The notes under the pieces are model-generated. The model did not search any database, was not told the origin of the DNA, and saw nothing but the letters and a program-made list of their open reading frames with translations. From NCBI GenBank assembly GCA_030549495.1, contig JAUIRK010001008.1, positions 62,001 through 126,000 on the forward strand: a DNA stretch of 64,000 nucleotides. The letters run 5' to 3'. Made by a program: the position numbers and the translations under genes. Below, in pieces: positions 10,839-23,248 of this stretch. This stretch comes from Nectonema munidae. Lineage: Eukaryota > Nematomorpha > Nectonematoida > Nectonematidae. Every line of letters starts with the position of its first letter. The first letter of the stretch is position 1.

Positions 10839-11230
10839 AACTAGGAAAATCGTTTATAAAGAAATTTCTTCGTAAAAGTAAGAAAGTGCATTTTAATTTT
10901 CAAGACTTCTTCTTATTTTTGTAAACATTAAAATTGAGAAGGAAAAATGTATTTAAAAATTTTAAAAAATATTTCTGTGCTTGCAAATAAAAAAGTTATG
11001 CATTCTGCAGTTTTGATTAACTTAAGTTCGTCAAACTATCATACCCGAAAGCCTTTTTATCCTTTTGAACACTAAGACTAACAAAAAATTACATTTTTTT
11101 CTTTTCAATAACTTTATATGTAATAAGGCAAAGTCGGTTTTCATTATCAATAAAATAATAAAGGTGAAAGAAAGAGTCTTGACTTTATTAATGCAGGAAA
11201 AATAAATAAATATAGGTGATCAATATTTCT

Positions 11231-11242
11231 AGCGCACGCGCT
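11231..11242. other. GC-rich perfect hairpin, possible Helitron 3' end
   Basis: AGCGCACGCGCT folds as a 5-bp stem with a 2-base loop, in otherwise AT-rich DNA, followed by TCATCAGG. Helitron 3' ends carry a short GC-rich hairpin a few bases before a CTRR end. The classical CTRR is not present, so this is suggestive only. Confidence 0.2.
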
Positions 11243-11621
11243 TCATCAGGTTCAAGTAAGAGGGGCGGGAGGGGATATGTTATTGATATATTTTTTTGAC
11301 TTAGCCCTATTCAAAATGGTTATTTTCATTTCCTCAGTGACGGGTGGGAGGGGGCTATTTTAGCCTTTTCTTTTTTCTTAAACTATTGAATATTTTTACA
11401 AAATCTGACGTGGACCCACTAAATAATTGAGTATGAATCTGAAGGTGTCATTTATATTTCATGAGAATCAATCAAACATGTCAATTAATGCCAAATATAT
11501 AAACTTGTAAATATATTCAACATTTTTTGGGTTAATATTGTTCTTAATTTATTTAATAAACAAACGTTTGAAGATTAATTCACCCAAAATATTTTACCTG
11601 TCAATAAATTAGTCATAATAT

Positions 11622-12772
11622 CAGATATGCCAAGTCTCTGGCATTTGACGGGAGACTCACGCAATCAGACTCTGTTTCACGCTCTTCCTCTTCAACCTGG
11701 AAATCACCCGCATTTTGAAGTTTCTGTTAAAGAAGCTAGAAAGATATCAGATGTGAATTTTAGTCACAAAGACAACCAGGTAAATGATAACAATCTGTCT
11801 ATTGGCAACGTTCTAAAACAAAAACTCAATAAGATGGAAGATGAAGGTGACATCACACATGATAAGGTAAACATTTTTTTAAATCAGCTAGTCTTATTTT
11901 GTTGCTGCAACTGAGTACACCATCAATCATCTGCCATTTAGTGATGATGACTTGCAACATGCTAAATTTGTTGATCTCAACATGGTAGAGGACTGCACCA
12001 TTTTTGATGTTGAGTTTTTTGTGGCTCGCTATCAGTCATACTTCAATTACACTACTGCTCAAATGAAAGATCTTCGAGCATAGTGTTTTCATCTTCAATT
12101 GTTGTCAACAAATGACATACTTAAACAAGTTTGGGATGAAAGTAAACTGGAGGACACTAAAGAAGGGATTGTAACTTACCGATTGGATGTCATTTGGAGT
12201 TATTTTTCTAAGAAAAGAACTGTTCAAGGAAAAGTTCAATTCTCACTTTTATTCAGAGTGGCAAGAGCAGTTATGACTCTACCACATTCAAATGCAGAGG
12301 AGGAAAGAGTATTTTCTTTGATAACAAAAAACAAGACAATATATAGGCCGAATCTATCTGATGCTGCTCTTGATGGTACTCTGACTTCTCTTTTAAGAGT
12401 AAAACTGGCTTGTCCAGAATCATATTCTCCATGCTACAAATTTTCTCCGCCTACTGAGCTATTAAAAAAAGCTTAAAGAACCACTTGGGCTTATAATTAT
12501 TCTCATTCATCAAAATAATAAAGTTTTGCTTTGTTGTTTATTAGCTAAAATAAAATTTTATGCTCAACCAATATAAATGATTTGCTGTTCATTCATCAAT
12601 TTGTCTTCTATTGTTTCAAAAAATTATAAAAAGTTGTTTTATTTCTTATTTTTTTTAAATTTTATCAAAATGCACTATTTGTTACTCAATTTTGAAAAAA
12701 AATTTGAGTTAGCATGTCCCCGACTTTCTAGCAAATCTCCCGCTTCACAAACTTTCTTACTTGGCATGCCTG
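11622..12772 (+). mobile_element. Compact hAT-like DNA transposon with terminal inverted repeats
   Basis: The left end reads CAGATATGCCAAGT and the right end, inverted, CAGGCATGCCAAGT, so 12 of the first 14 bases agree. TAATAT (11616-11621 and 12773-12778) flanks both ends; this is 6 of the 8 bp expected for a hAT. The 1151-bp element holds the C-terminal part of a transposase, so it is probably an internally shortened copy. The left subterminal region also contains the open frame at 11627-11914. Confidence 0.7.
11927..12476 (+). pseudogene. hAT-family transposase C-terminal domain
   Basis: The frame SDDDLQHAKFVDLNMVEDC (about 11944) leads after one stop near 12082 into a 125-codon open frame at 12099-12476. 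Its key block is LPHSNAEEERVFSLITKNKT, the hAT dimerisation signature (hydrophobic-P-x-S-x-A-x-x-E-R-x-F-S). DVIWSYFSKKRTVQGKVQFS precedes it. The catalytic core (first and second Asp) is not present in the 1.15-kb element. The frame at 11627-11914 (PSLWHLTGDSRN) lies over the left end and is probably non-functional. Confidence 0.75.
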
Positions 12773-15700
12773 TAATATTAAAATAAAGTTATCCATACAC
12801 AGCAAATCGAATATGCTCAATTTGATTCTGAAAATACTTTTGTCACTCACGATTTAAATTGCGTTTACTGTTTAAGTTTGCTTAATTTGTAGTCAGATAT
12901 TTTTTTTTATAATTTTCGCCCCATTTAGCAAATTGACCTTTCTCTATTTCAGCATGACATTATTTTTGTCAATATATATCATATGTAATGAGTACTACAT
13001 TTCAATGTGGTTAAAATGGATATATATTTACTTAGTTCAACACTACATTGACTTTTATATATTTAAGCACAACCGAATTTTCTTTCTTGATAGAATAATG
13101 ATTTTACCCATCTCATAAATAGGAATATCACCAAATTTTAATCAAAGCAACCTGAAATCATGTTAGAAGATAAAAGGTTCTAAAATTACCATTTTAAATT
13201 CTCGTAAATATTTTCCAATAATAAGCCTATGATGGGTTAGTTATATTATAATATTTTTAATAATAAATTTAGCAATAAAATGTTTATAAAATTACATTGT
13301 GAAAATATTACTGACTGCTAATCCAACTAAACCGACCACTTTTTGACCTCCTTGGTTTGATTATTGTTCTCTATTTTATCCTTCCCTTAGTTTACTAATT
13401 AAAGAGGGAGCTTTGAAATATAAAAATCAAACAGACCTATTGCTTACAAATACACTCCCAGCTTGTGGCCTACTTCATTTTCCTATACTTTATATGGTAT
13501 GTAATTTTACTCTTAATTATTAAACTGATCATACCTTGCTAGTTCTACTTTTATCAGAAATTCATTTTGTGCCATCTATGTTCGACAAAACCCTTTACGC
13601 TCTTTTCCAAATTTTCACTAATGAATTAGCAAGGCTTACCAATTTGAAAGTGCCTAAAAAGTTCAAATTACTTCAACATGGAAAATATATCTTGAAAACT
13701 AGACTATTCAAAAATATAAATCTTTGCTTTTAACGCAATCTAAATTTCTCTTTGTATACTCAAATGAGGCCTTCTCTGTATCTTCAAGAGAATGTGTTTA
13801 TTATTAATTCACATCCTCTAACATTCCAGAAAATAATGAATGCTCCTTCATTTATTTATATCTCTGAAAATTGGAACTAATCCAAAGAACAACTTTACTA
13901 ATCTAATCAGTAAGTTAGCTAGTTTAGTAAAGTTAGCTGAAAATTTTTTAAATTGCACACTATAAAGTAAAAAATACCGAAAATCTTTAACGTTTTTTAA
14001 ACTTTAACTTAAAAATCTTCTTCTATAGAGATATCATATTTCCAGAAATTAGTGGATCACCAATTCTTCTTTTTTGAGTTTAAACAAATCCCTAATTATG
14101 AAAAAAAGTGATGTTCCAGTTGAAATTTATGATGAGAATATTTAGCTCTCATTGAAATTGTGACTACATTAAATTCTCGTTTTTGAAAGAATATTTGTCC
14201 GTATATTGTCCAATTTATCCTGAAAAATTTTTCTCACCTGAATTTAATTTTCGCCCAAAATTGGAGGATTAGTCCACAGTTGAGAAGTTTTGGGATATAT
14301 TTAAATCAATAATTGGATTTTTAGACCTGAAAAACTTTGGCATTAAGCATAGAGGAAAGCTATGTAAAAAGTTCATAAAAGTAAATTTGTCTTTTTTAAT
14401 ACCATATACTAATATTTTCCACTATTCCACAGAAGGTAACAAATTTTTTGTCTAAAGATTTTATCTTGCTTGTTTGTTTGCTTAGATAAAAATTGGAAGA
14501 AAGTCTATTAATAATGGAAAGTTAAATGACGTATAAAATTTTAGCTTTTCTTTCTTTCTTGTGTGTTCAAGTTTTTGATTAGCATTATAAAATTAAAAAA
14601 TGATTTCTTTCAATGACAAAATATACCAGTACCGCGCTAAATTTGTTACCTCAAGAGTTGAAGGGGGAGGTGTTTGTTTACCCCTTCGCCTTAAGTATTA
14701 CAGCTTATCTCAAAATTAATCTTTTTATTTAAATAATTATGAAGAGCTTTTTCCACAGATATACTTATTTTTAAGCATGCTGAATTTAGTGACAATACCC
14801 CCCTTTTTTTATGAAAACCAATCAAACCTTTCAAAAATAATTTAAGTATGGCAGCTCATCTTAAATTTCAAATTTTTATTTATAATGTTGAGAAAAGTTT
14901 TTCAGACATATATACCATGTCAAATATATAAACTTCAGAATAAATTCTACCTGGATGCTTTTTTTGTGAATTAGCGACCCATTGTGATGGTATCAGAACA
15001 AAATACCCAGAGGACAAAATCCCCTTTGGAAATAATCACAGATATTGAAAAAATCCTCCGGAACAAAGTTAAAGTTATCCCTTTATAAAATTTAAGCAAA
15101 AATTCACAGTAGTAATTTGATTGTTTAAAAAATATACAGCGATATGGCTGGAAGTCGAGCCATTTCTGAAAATACGCTTCGCAAGATTCAGTTAAATGAT
15201 CCGTGTCAGTGAAAAAATATTGCCTTGATAGAAAAACGCGTTAATGATTAAACTAGACATTGTAAGCAGCTAAGACAGGGAGATTAAGCCCTATTGGAGA
15301 TAGGAGTCGAAGTAAACACCTGATGCAGCAGTGAATGAATATTACTGACATTATTCAGTTAAGCTAATAATATGCAAAAAAAATCTAAAATAGGCCCGTA
15401 TACTCAAAAAAATACTCTTTTTTTGTTTTTTATTTACTCGAACTTAGTTTTTAAGAAAAAGAAAAAAATTATAATAAGAAGTAAATTGTCATAAAAAAGT
15501 ATTGAATCAACGTAAAGTTAAAATCTATACTTTATTTCTGTTCTATTAGTGATTCAGCAATATCCGCAACGGCACAAAAATGGTTTAAATGTGAGATTAA
15601 GAAAAAACTTTTACAAAATAGGGCTTTAGGTTAGGAATGGAAAAGCAACAATCAAATATAGAATAAGATTTATAAAGAATGATAAAAGTATAAGGTTCAA

Positions 15701-15800
15701 TCTACCCAGAAAGTCTAATTTCTTATAAGCAATAGTTATGTAGCAAGTGCAACGATAAGATATGTATTAGTTTTATAAATTTTTTATGAGAACAAACATA
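12773..15800. other. AT-rich spacer, no gene seen
   Basis: About 3 kb without a recognisable coding domain. Short open frames (for example 12933-13118 and 13536-13733) are hydrophobic and AT-driven. Slightly GC-richer pieces near 14990-15070 and 15160-15370 may be old mobile DNA, but I cannot classify them. Confidence 0.5.
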
Positions 15801-15817
15801 CCCCCCCCCCCTCCCCC
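15801..15817. repeat. Poly-C tract
   Basis: Eleven C, one T, five C: a near-pure C run in AT-rich DNA. It is a likely site of length variation or assembly error. Confidence 0.8.
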
Positions 15818-18434
15818 ATTTTTAGGCTGTGTACTGTCCTGTAAAAGAAGAAGAAACTTTACTCGTATTTTTTAAGTGGATTCTGTCCCAGTTAGTACCA
15901 CTTGCGATAGCATACAGTGTGATGTGCAGTTGACTCTGACATGAATGCACATGATATTATCAAAAAGTCTCCATGCCTGTCTTTTGTGTCATTTTTCCAA
16001 CTTAAGTTCGCTCGTACGCGTCTCTTCTGCTATTTTTTAAAGTTATTCACGCCTATGGTCCTGACCAGAGATGGGTAAACTGGCTTTAATAGTACTCATG
16101 CACTGCGATACTCTGAATATTTTTGAAGCAATACTTATTCAAAATTCGTGGTGCTCATGAAATCATTCATGGTCCTAATTTTTCAATTACAAAAAGTTCT
16201 CCACTTTTTCTTTGAAAAGAATCTCTTATTCACGCCAAAGCAAAAAAATTGTCAACTTCGATTCACATGATGAAATTTTCTTGACAGCGGCTATATATTC
16301 TTCCCGTATTGGCATCTGGCATAGTTTTTCTGACTAATCGCTAAAAAATTATGAATTAATGATTGTATTCTTAGAAGCTAACATATCAATCTTCAAAGAT
16401 TTTTGCAGTGAAGCAGCCCCTTTCCACGGTCAGAGTGTCTTTTGAAGTAATCAACATTGTATGAGATTACATGGCTTCCTATTTCATTGGAAAAGTAGAT
16501 CTTCCATGTGGAGAAGATAGTTATTCCTTCACTCATACTAATCTTAAAAAATTTATCCTGCGATTTGTTTTTCTTTTTTCTATTTAAATATTTCATACTC
16601 AATTCACTTTTATCTCTTTCTTTCAATTAATTTGAAGCAACTTTTCACTTTGCGCCAACTGAAATTTCGGGCGTTTTGATAAAAAAAATTTGATTGCTTG
16701 TTTTTAGTGTGTAGGTTTAGATGCGGGATCGATATCAGCCCACTCGTTCTAGTGTTAACGAGTATTTTGCATTTATAAGTAAAAGATCATTATTATATTG
16801 CGTGCCTGGATCGGTTGATTTTGTTAGCCTTAGCACTACTGCAGGTTGGTGGTGTAATGATCAAATCTACTATGATGACTAAAGTTTTGATGTTATTTTT
16901 ACTAAAATTCTGAATAAAAGCAAAGCACGTTTTACGAATTTTTATTCAAACCAGCAAATCTTTTTCAAACAAATGCTTACGAAGCATCTTATACCTAGGT
17001 TTGCTACTGCCTTCAGCAACTAAAAATTTCAGAGTAGATCATGCAAAAATCATGAAGCTTGCTAAAATAACTTCAAAAAAGCAAACTAAGCAACTTTTGA
17101 GGAAGAACAATCAATCCTCATTTCACCTTTTGAAAGAAAAATGGTAAAAAAAAAAAGAAACCAAAGTTTACAGGATAGTCTTTAAATTTTTAATAAAATA
17201 AATTTGATTTATTTTTAGCTAAATTATTGCTTAATTATTACGCAAGTTAATTAGTGAAGCAGTTACAAAAATGTATATATTCATATAAATTAGATAGAAT
17301 TATAGTTATAGAAGAAACAAATTATGAATTATTTGGCTTGTGAATTAATTAGGCATACTTGGATACTTAGTCATTTAGTTCTGTATTTAACTTTGTATTT
17401 ATGATATTATTTAAATTTGGATCTAAAGTAAACTAATAATTATGCAAGTTCCCTTCTAAATAATAAGAGTCCTAAATAAAACGAGAGATTCTTTTTCAAA
17501 AGCTCTCAGTAATCTTGTGAAGATAAGATTAGAAAAAGTATCTATCAGGTAAAGTAATATTCGTCTGTATTTCTGAACACATCTTTCACAAGCCCTTTCA
17601 GTGATTTGCAATAAACAAATCTTGTTCGAATTAAACTAAAGGTTTTTCGTTATGCCTGTTAGCTCATATCGCTATGTCTTGTGCATACCATGGAAGTCAA
17701 CACTGCAAATACGTTATAAGAAGTGAATTCTAAATTTATATTTTGAAAGCTTCACCATAAAGACATTGCTTTTTATATTGATTTAAGACAAAAAAGATGT
17801 TAAGTACCTTGAAAAATGGCGAAAACTTAAAGAATATTAAATTAATTCTGGATAAAAAAGCAAAGAAATTATTGGATCACACACTCATTATCTTTAAAAT
17901 CAGTCCAACCGAAGGTATAGCTTTTAATATCTTTCATATCTAGACTTTCATTTTTTAAAAGTAGTAAAATTTGTATTCATGATATAGATGAGAACATTTC
18001 AAATATCACCCATATAATAATAAGTAAAAGTAACTCAATGATATGTTTGCAGCAAGAACGTGAAAACAAGGATTCCATAAAATGGCTGAAACTTTCAGCG
18101 AATCCGTGTGTGAGGTGTCATATTGCATATTACTGCGGCATAGCTAGACTTTCCACTCTACTCAATTTGGTATTTTTTATAAACAAATATGCTCTGTGCT
18201 TGATTTGAAGTGATAAAATGGGGTAAGAGCGCGGTGAAAGTCATTGTGTTTTTGAATATTCATTCAACTACATATTGCTACCATATACTTAGATTGAAAA
18301 AAGGATAGGAGGCTATTTTTAAATGTCTCTGTTATAGTTATAACGAAGTGTTAGTGTTAAAAAAGGATCATAGTATATTTTCTAATCTAACCCTATTAAT
18401 AAAACACGATTTCTAAGCTTATGTTTGGAGTTAG
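15818..18434. other. AT-rich spacer with small repeat fragments
   Basis: CAGAGATGGGTAAACTGG at 16067 looks like a lone hAT-type end; no partner was found. GATGCGGGATCGAT near 16720 matches the reverse strand of the tRNA-derived SINE described at 35442 and may be a tiny relic. The minus-strand frame 16393-16626 is lysine and serine rich without a domain. Nothing else supportable. Confidence 0.4.
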
Positions 18435-18540
18435 ATAATGTCATATTTCAAATATATTTGTAAACAGAATGAGAGATTTTTTAGCGTAATGGTTAGTGTT
18501 GAATAATGTTATTTATATAATATATTTGCAAAAAGAATAA
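18435..18540. repeat. Diverged tandem pair, unit about 75 bp
   Basis: Two successive copies of a unit containing GATAATGTCATATTT / GAATAATGTTATTTA followed by ATATTTG(T/C)AAA and AGAATGAGA / AGAATAAGA. They lie immediately left of the inverted repeat at 18549. Confidence 0.5.
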
Positions 18541-18548
18541 GACATTTC

Positions 18549-18655
18549 TTTTAATTTTGTTGACTCCGGTAATCTAGTAAAAACAAAGAAGAGCTTTATT
18601 TGAATCCACTAAATTTAATGTATTGCAGGTAATGTCGGAGTCAACAAAATTAAAA
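18549..18655. repeat. Short inverted-repeat element (MITE-like)
   Basis: TTTTAATTTTGTTGACTCCG at 18549-18568 is mirrored on the other strand at 18636-18655, with an 85-bp unpaired middle. The arms match over about 20 bp. No convincing target duplication. It may be a small non-autonomous transposon or a hairpin from a larger insertion. Confidence 0.65.
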
Positions 18656-19520
18656 AGTTTCAGTATTTTATTTGTATTAATATATCATCAAAATAATATA
18701 ATCAAGATATTTTTGAATTAATAATAGTAATGTAATAGTGCTTTGCTACACTTTTTATTCCAATTTTCTATGCCTATATACCTGAGCTATCAAGCTTCGG
18801 CCGTTTTGAACTAATACTTGAAGTTTTGAGGAGCGGTAAAATTAGTATCTGCCCGAGCGCTATTTAATATAGGCACGCCGCTGTCCAGCCCCTTTCCTTC
18901 TTTTTACTCAGTAAATTTTTGTACTTAGTCTAAAAGTCAAGTTATTAATTTGGTAAAAAAAATTACAATTAACAGACTATATTGGCATATAGTATAACAT
19001 TTCTTTCAATCTAAAAAATTTATAGAAGTGTTCAATACCTTATGTTGCTTAACGTAATCGATTGTCTTGAAAATTGTTGTCGGTACTTATAAGGTTGTCC
19101 AAAAAGAAGTGGTGCTATTGAATTTACTATAAATCTTAATACAATAAATGAAAAAAAGAATACCATTGTTAGAATTTTGCATTTCTCGCTTGCCAGAAAG
19201 CACGACGCATATCCACACTTCTACAAGTTTTTGGTATATAACGTTGAAACTTCAGAAATGATTCGTTATAAACGTAATGCTGATAAGAATTGTATTAGCT
19301 TTGCTGTCTGGGAGGCAGTATCCACAGTACACAGTATCACTTTTTTCTAGAAAAGGATATCACAAAATTCAAATGTTCTACCTGAATCCTGCACAAGCAA
19401 CAATTAAATAAGTTTGAAAAGGAGAAATTGTAACAAATGTAGACAAAAAAATAATGTTTAAGTTATGTTTATATATCAAAACAAAAACATGTAATTCTTT
19501 CCAAGATTACAACCAAAGGA

Positions 19521-19653
19521 GGCGTGACTAAGGTTGCTTAGATACTTCGAGGTCTCGGGTTTGATCCAACACCAAGCTTTCAGTGCACACAGTTCGATAA
19601 AAGCAGCGCAATTCTGCCTTCAAGATGAAAACATCACAAGTTACCTTTACCTT
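19521..19653 (+). repeat. tRNA-derived SINE, family A (diverged copy)
   Basis: Starts GGCGTGACTAAGGTTG, carries an altered box B (GGGTTTGATCCAAC), the body word GTTCGATAAAAGCAGCGCAA and the 3' word GATGAAAACATC. It matches the copies at 35442, 41299 and 51876 over its whole length but is more diverged. Family A is a tRNA-like head with RNA polymerase III boxes followed by a unique body. Confidence 0.75.
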
Positions 19654-19736
19654 TTAAAAAAGAAAATTGATTTCAAACTTTTGTTAGTGATATAAACTTA
19701 TTAATAAAGCTTACATTTTTATATGCAATATTGCAG

Positions 19737-19895
19737 TAAATTTTTCAAAATTAGAAATCAAAATTTTCAGGTTTCGTGTTAAAGCAATAGCTATTTTCCT
19801 CCTGGCAATTTTCTCCATTGCAGTTATCCCATGATGCCAATTCTCCCATAGTGACAATTTTTCCACTGGCAATTTTCTTATTGGCAAGTTTACTA
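19737..19895. repeat. Periodic-word repeat, unit like TGGCAATTTTCCCA
   Basis: The words GGCAATTTTCTCC, TTGCAGTTATCCC, TGCCAATTCTCCC, TGACAATTTTTCC, TGGCAATTTTCTT and TGGCAAGTTT follow one another every 13-17 bases. A homologous stretch lies at 46485-46660 in the same orientation, and the lead-in AAAGCAATAGC is shared (AAAGCAATGGC there). It is therefore a dispersed family, not a local slippage event. Confidence 0.7.
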
Positions 19896-19899
19896 GCAC

Positions 19900-20639
19900 G
19901 AGCTTTATAACAAAACCTGCTTAGAGGCCTCATGTTTTGTTTTACCCTGTGATCTTAGATAACACTCAGACAGCTTTATTAAATTTTTCAAGAAAACAAC
20001 CCCCCTTTTTATGTTGCGTACGAGCCAACTCATCATACCACTTTGTAGAGTTGAACAGTTTTTACACATTTCATCATACCACGTTGCAATTTATTATCGA
20101 GGTATATAAATTGTAGTTTGTCGACTGTGCACTGTCATTTCACACCTTTTAATTGATTTCAACATCAACAATTATATACTTTTTATTTACAATATTTTAA
20201 ATAATAAATTTAAATCAATTATTATGATGCTTATAACTTTTTCATTTCTTAACCAATTTTAGTATCGAATACACCAAACTAAACCTTATTATACCTTATA
20301 CCTTATAATATTAAAATTATTATTATATAATAATTTTATTAAAATTATACAAATCACTGTTAAAAATTTCTTTTTGCAAGTTATTTTACTTTTTTAAAAA
20401 AGCGCATTAATTACAAAATATATTTAAATTTAAAAAATAAAAATTTAAAAATACAATTAAAACTCTTTATGTTTAAAAATGGGGAGTTTTAGCAAAAATA
20501 TTTTGTAGACCTGATTAAATTTAACGAAACCACACCTTGAAATCTTCCCGAAACCTTTTTAAGATTGAACAAGGGAAGAGAAAAAATATTTTGAAAGGAT
20601 GATATTGCAATACGAAAAACAACATTTTTAATTGAAATT
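19900..20639. other. AT-rich spacer
   Basis: Very AT-rich with ATTATA-type low complexity at 20280-20360. No gene or element recognised. Confidence 0.5.
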
Positions 20640-21018
20640 GTGTTTTATAAAGAATTGAAATTGTCAAATACAATTAAAGACTTATTTTTTTGTCTCCCCT
20701 TGTTCTACATTAAAAAGGCTTTGCGAAGATTATTATTTTGTATAAAATATTTTTTGATGTTTTTGGAAATGCGACAAAAAATTAAAAAACTTGTTGACCA
20801 GTATTTTCAACTATTGGATTCTGTTTAATAGTGAAGTCCAAAAATACTATCCTAGAAATATGAATAGTCTAGTTTTAACAAGAACAAAACTTTTTTCCAC
20901 CAAAAAATCTTTAAGGATAAGGATAAACAAACATTGGAATGATTTTCTTGTAGAATTTTGTATTGAAAAATCATTGAGAGTTTTCAAGATGTCAATAAAG
21001 AAAAATTTTATTAATTAA
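20640..21018 (+). pseudogene. Possible LINE reverse-transcriptase C-terminal tail
   Basis: In the frame ending at 21018, FSTKKSLRIRINKHWNDF and SLRVFKMSIKKNF resemble the end of CR1/Jockey-type reverse transcriptases (R-x-x-K-x-WN-x-L then S-x-x-x-FK-x-x-LK). The clearer example is at 53090-53362 in this window. No catalytic motif (YADD) is present, so this would be a strongly 5'-truncated copy. Weak evidence. Confidence 0.3.
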
Positions 21019-23020
21019 TATGATAAATTATGCACCATTAAAAATTGCTACACATGTAGCTAATGTATATAACTGATTCTTGTGTATGTTTCATTTCCTT
21101 TTTATATTTTTCAAACTGATTATAATATAAAATATATATTTTTTTTATGAAAAAACTAAAGTTTTGTTCTTCTTTATGTAGTTACTTTGTTGAATGTGTT
21201 ATAGTTATATAACATAGTATGTATTTATATATACATTTATACATAATGTCAAATAATACATAGATAGAATATAATTCTTCAACTTCATTTCCTTGGAAGC
21301 GATTATTCATCGGCTTGCGCTTTTTGATCCTCCATGGAATGTTTGCATATATGTTTTTCATTTAAATTAATTTTGAATAAATTCTTTCTCTCTCTCTCTC
21401 TCATCAAGAATTAATACACTTGCCCAGATATTAAAGACATTTTTGTAACTTTTAGATCTTGAAATCGTCTTTGAAGCAAAAATCCAGTTAAAACCAAATA
21501 CAAGGATAATAAATATTGAACCAAAAAACATGCTTGTAGTTGAGATGGAAGATATATTTAATGGAATTTGTAATTTTTTTCATTTTTTCTCTTCTTGAAA
21601 ATGATTTTTGTGTTCAAATTTTCTTTTTAGATTATTAAGTACAATTTTCCAAACTTCTAGAATTAAAGGATACTTTCTGCATTGTGTATAGGATTAATTG
21701 AAATCATAATCTTGCCAGTGAGCCGCAATTTTTAAAAATAATAGAAACATGAAAAAACTTTTGAAGTGAAAAAAATAGTTGACCAAATCTAAAAAATTAG
21801 TAAATTAAATAAATCACTGATAAAAAAAGTTAAATCCACAATTTTTCACTACTTTAAATTTAGTTACATTTTACCCACTTTTTAATTATATTTTAGCAAA
21901 TTTGATGTAGGTTAGGGCTTATCAATTACATTATTATTTTAAATCCTCAGCTTCTAACTAATTTTATACGTGCAGCTGAATAAGCTATTAACATTTATAC
22001 TGACTCTATTAGTGAGCCTATTCTTTCTCGCTATCCTTGAGACTTTAATAATAAATCATCCAATTTGATTTTATTCTGGAAAATTTCCCATTAGAAAATT
22101 TTTTACCAAAATGTAAATTTTTATACGAATTTGATTTATATATAAATTATGCTATTTTCTTTTATCATATCTCAGTTCTTGTAAACTACAGCTCAAAAAT
22201 CCATCTTTACAATAAACAGCGAGTGCAAGCAATATTTTAATTTGTTATCTACATATATTTTCTAGTTTTACTTTTTTTAAGCAAGCAACCAGAACAATGT
22301 TCACTGATGCTAGATGATTGAAAATTTTTACTTTATTGTATACCCAAAAATTGTAAAAGAAACTTTACTTTCACATGAATTTGTAATGTTAAAGCCCCTG
22401 TTTAATAAATTCTTAGGATAAGATAAACATTGAACAAGTTTTTTCAAAAAATCTTTTTATCCTTATTCATTGTCCAAGAATAAAACTTGGATATATATAT
22501 GAGTTATGCAAGACATATATAAATAATTCAAAAATGCTGCAAATCCGCCTTCGTGGTTTGTATGATATAAACTGCTTTATGATCCTGTTTGTCAAATCTA
22601 CTGGGTAATTTTACTTGTTAAAATCAATATCATAAACTTCAATTTGCATTATGCGTTGTTGAGAAAACACATATACTATGAAATCGCTCTTAACGTGTTT
22701 TCTAGGTATGCATGCTGAACCTGAAGCTCCTTTGTAACAAATACTTCATCTTTAACGTTTTTAAGACCGTTTTAAAATGCTAGGCATATTTTAGGCATAC
22801 CAATACCACATAGTTCAAATTCTTATCTAAAATGCATGCCATAAAAGGTAAAATATCTACCTAGAGTTTGTATAACATCCTCTGGGAAGATTTGTGTTGT
22901 AAGTATTTTAAAATAGATAAAGAAAAAAAATAAATTTTCAGGTAATCCTGAAAGATAAGTCCGAAGTTTCAAAAAGTAAAAGCTTTCTGAACGATTATTT
23001 AATAAAAAGTAAGGATGACC
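21019..23020. other. AT-rich spacer
   Basis: Contains a short CT microsatellite at 21387-21402 and no recognisable gene. Confidence 0.5.
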
Positions 23021-23085
23021 GGTAAATTCCAACACGGAAAATTCCACTACGGAAAATTCCACCCCGGTAAATTCCACCACACACA

Positions 23086-23126
<41 letters not shown>

Positions 23127-23142
23127 ACACACACACACACAT
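23020..23142. repeat. Minisatellite word repeat passing into a CA microsatellite
   Basis: Four units of about 18 bp, alternating CCGGTAAATTCCA and CGGAAAATTCCAC, run from 23020 to 23077. They continue into an interrupted (CA)n tract to 23142. The word length and AAAATTCC core resemble the other periodic-word repeats of this window. Confidence 0.85.
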
Positions 23143-23248
23143 CGTCGAAACAGAAAAAATTGATAATTAAAATAAACATATCTGCCTAGAGAAGCTTTCA
23201 AAAAAGGATTTCCGTAGGACTCAGTGGACAAATCTGCGACCTTGATTC

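Noticed and set aside
16067-16084. CAGAGATGGGTAAACTGG as the start of a hAT-type MITE
   Set aside because: No inverted partner or 8-bp duplication could be found nearby.
22823-23231. Minus-strand frames with runs of Cys-Val
   Set aside because: They are translations of the CA microsatellite.
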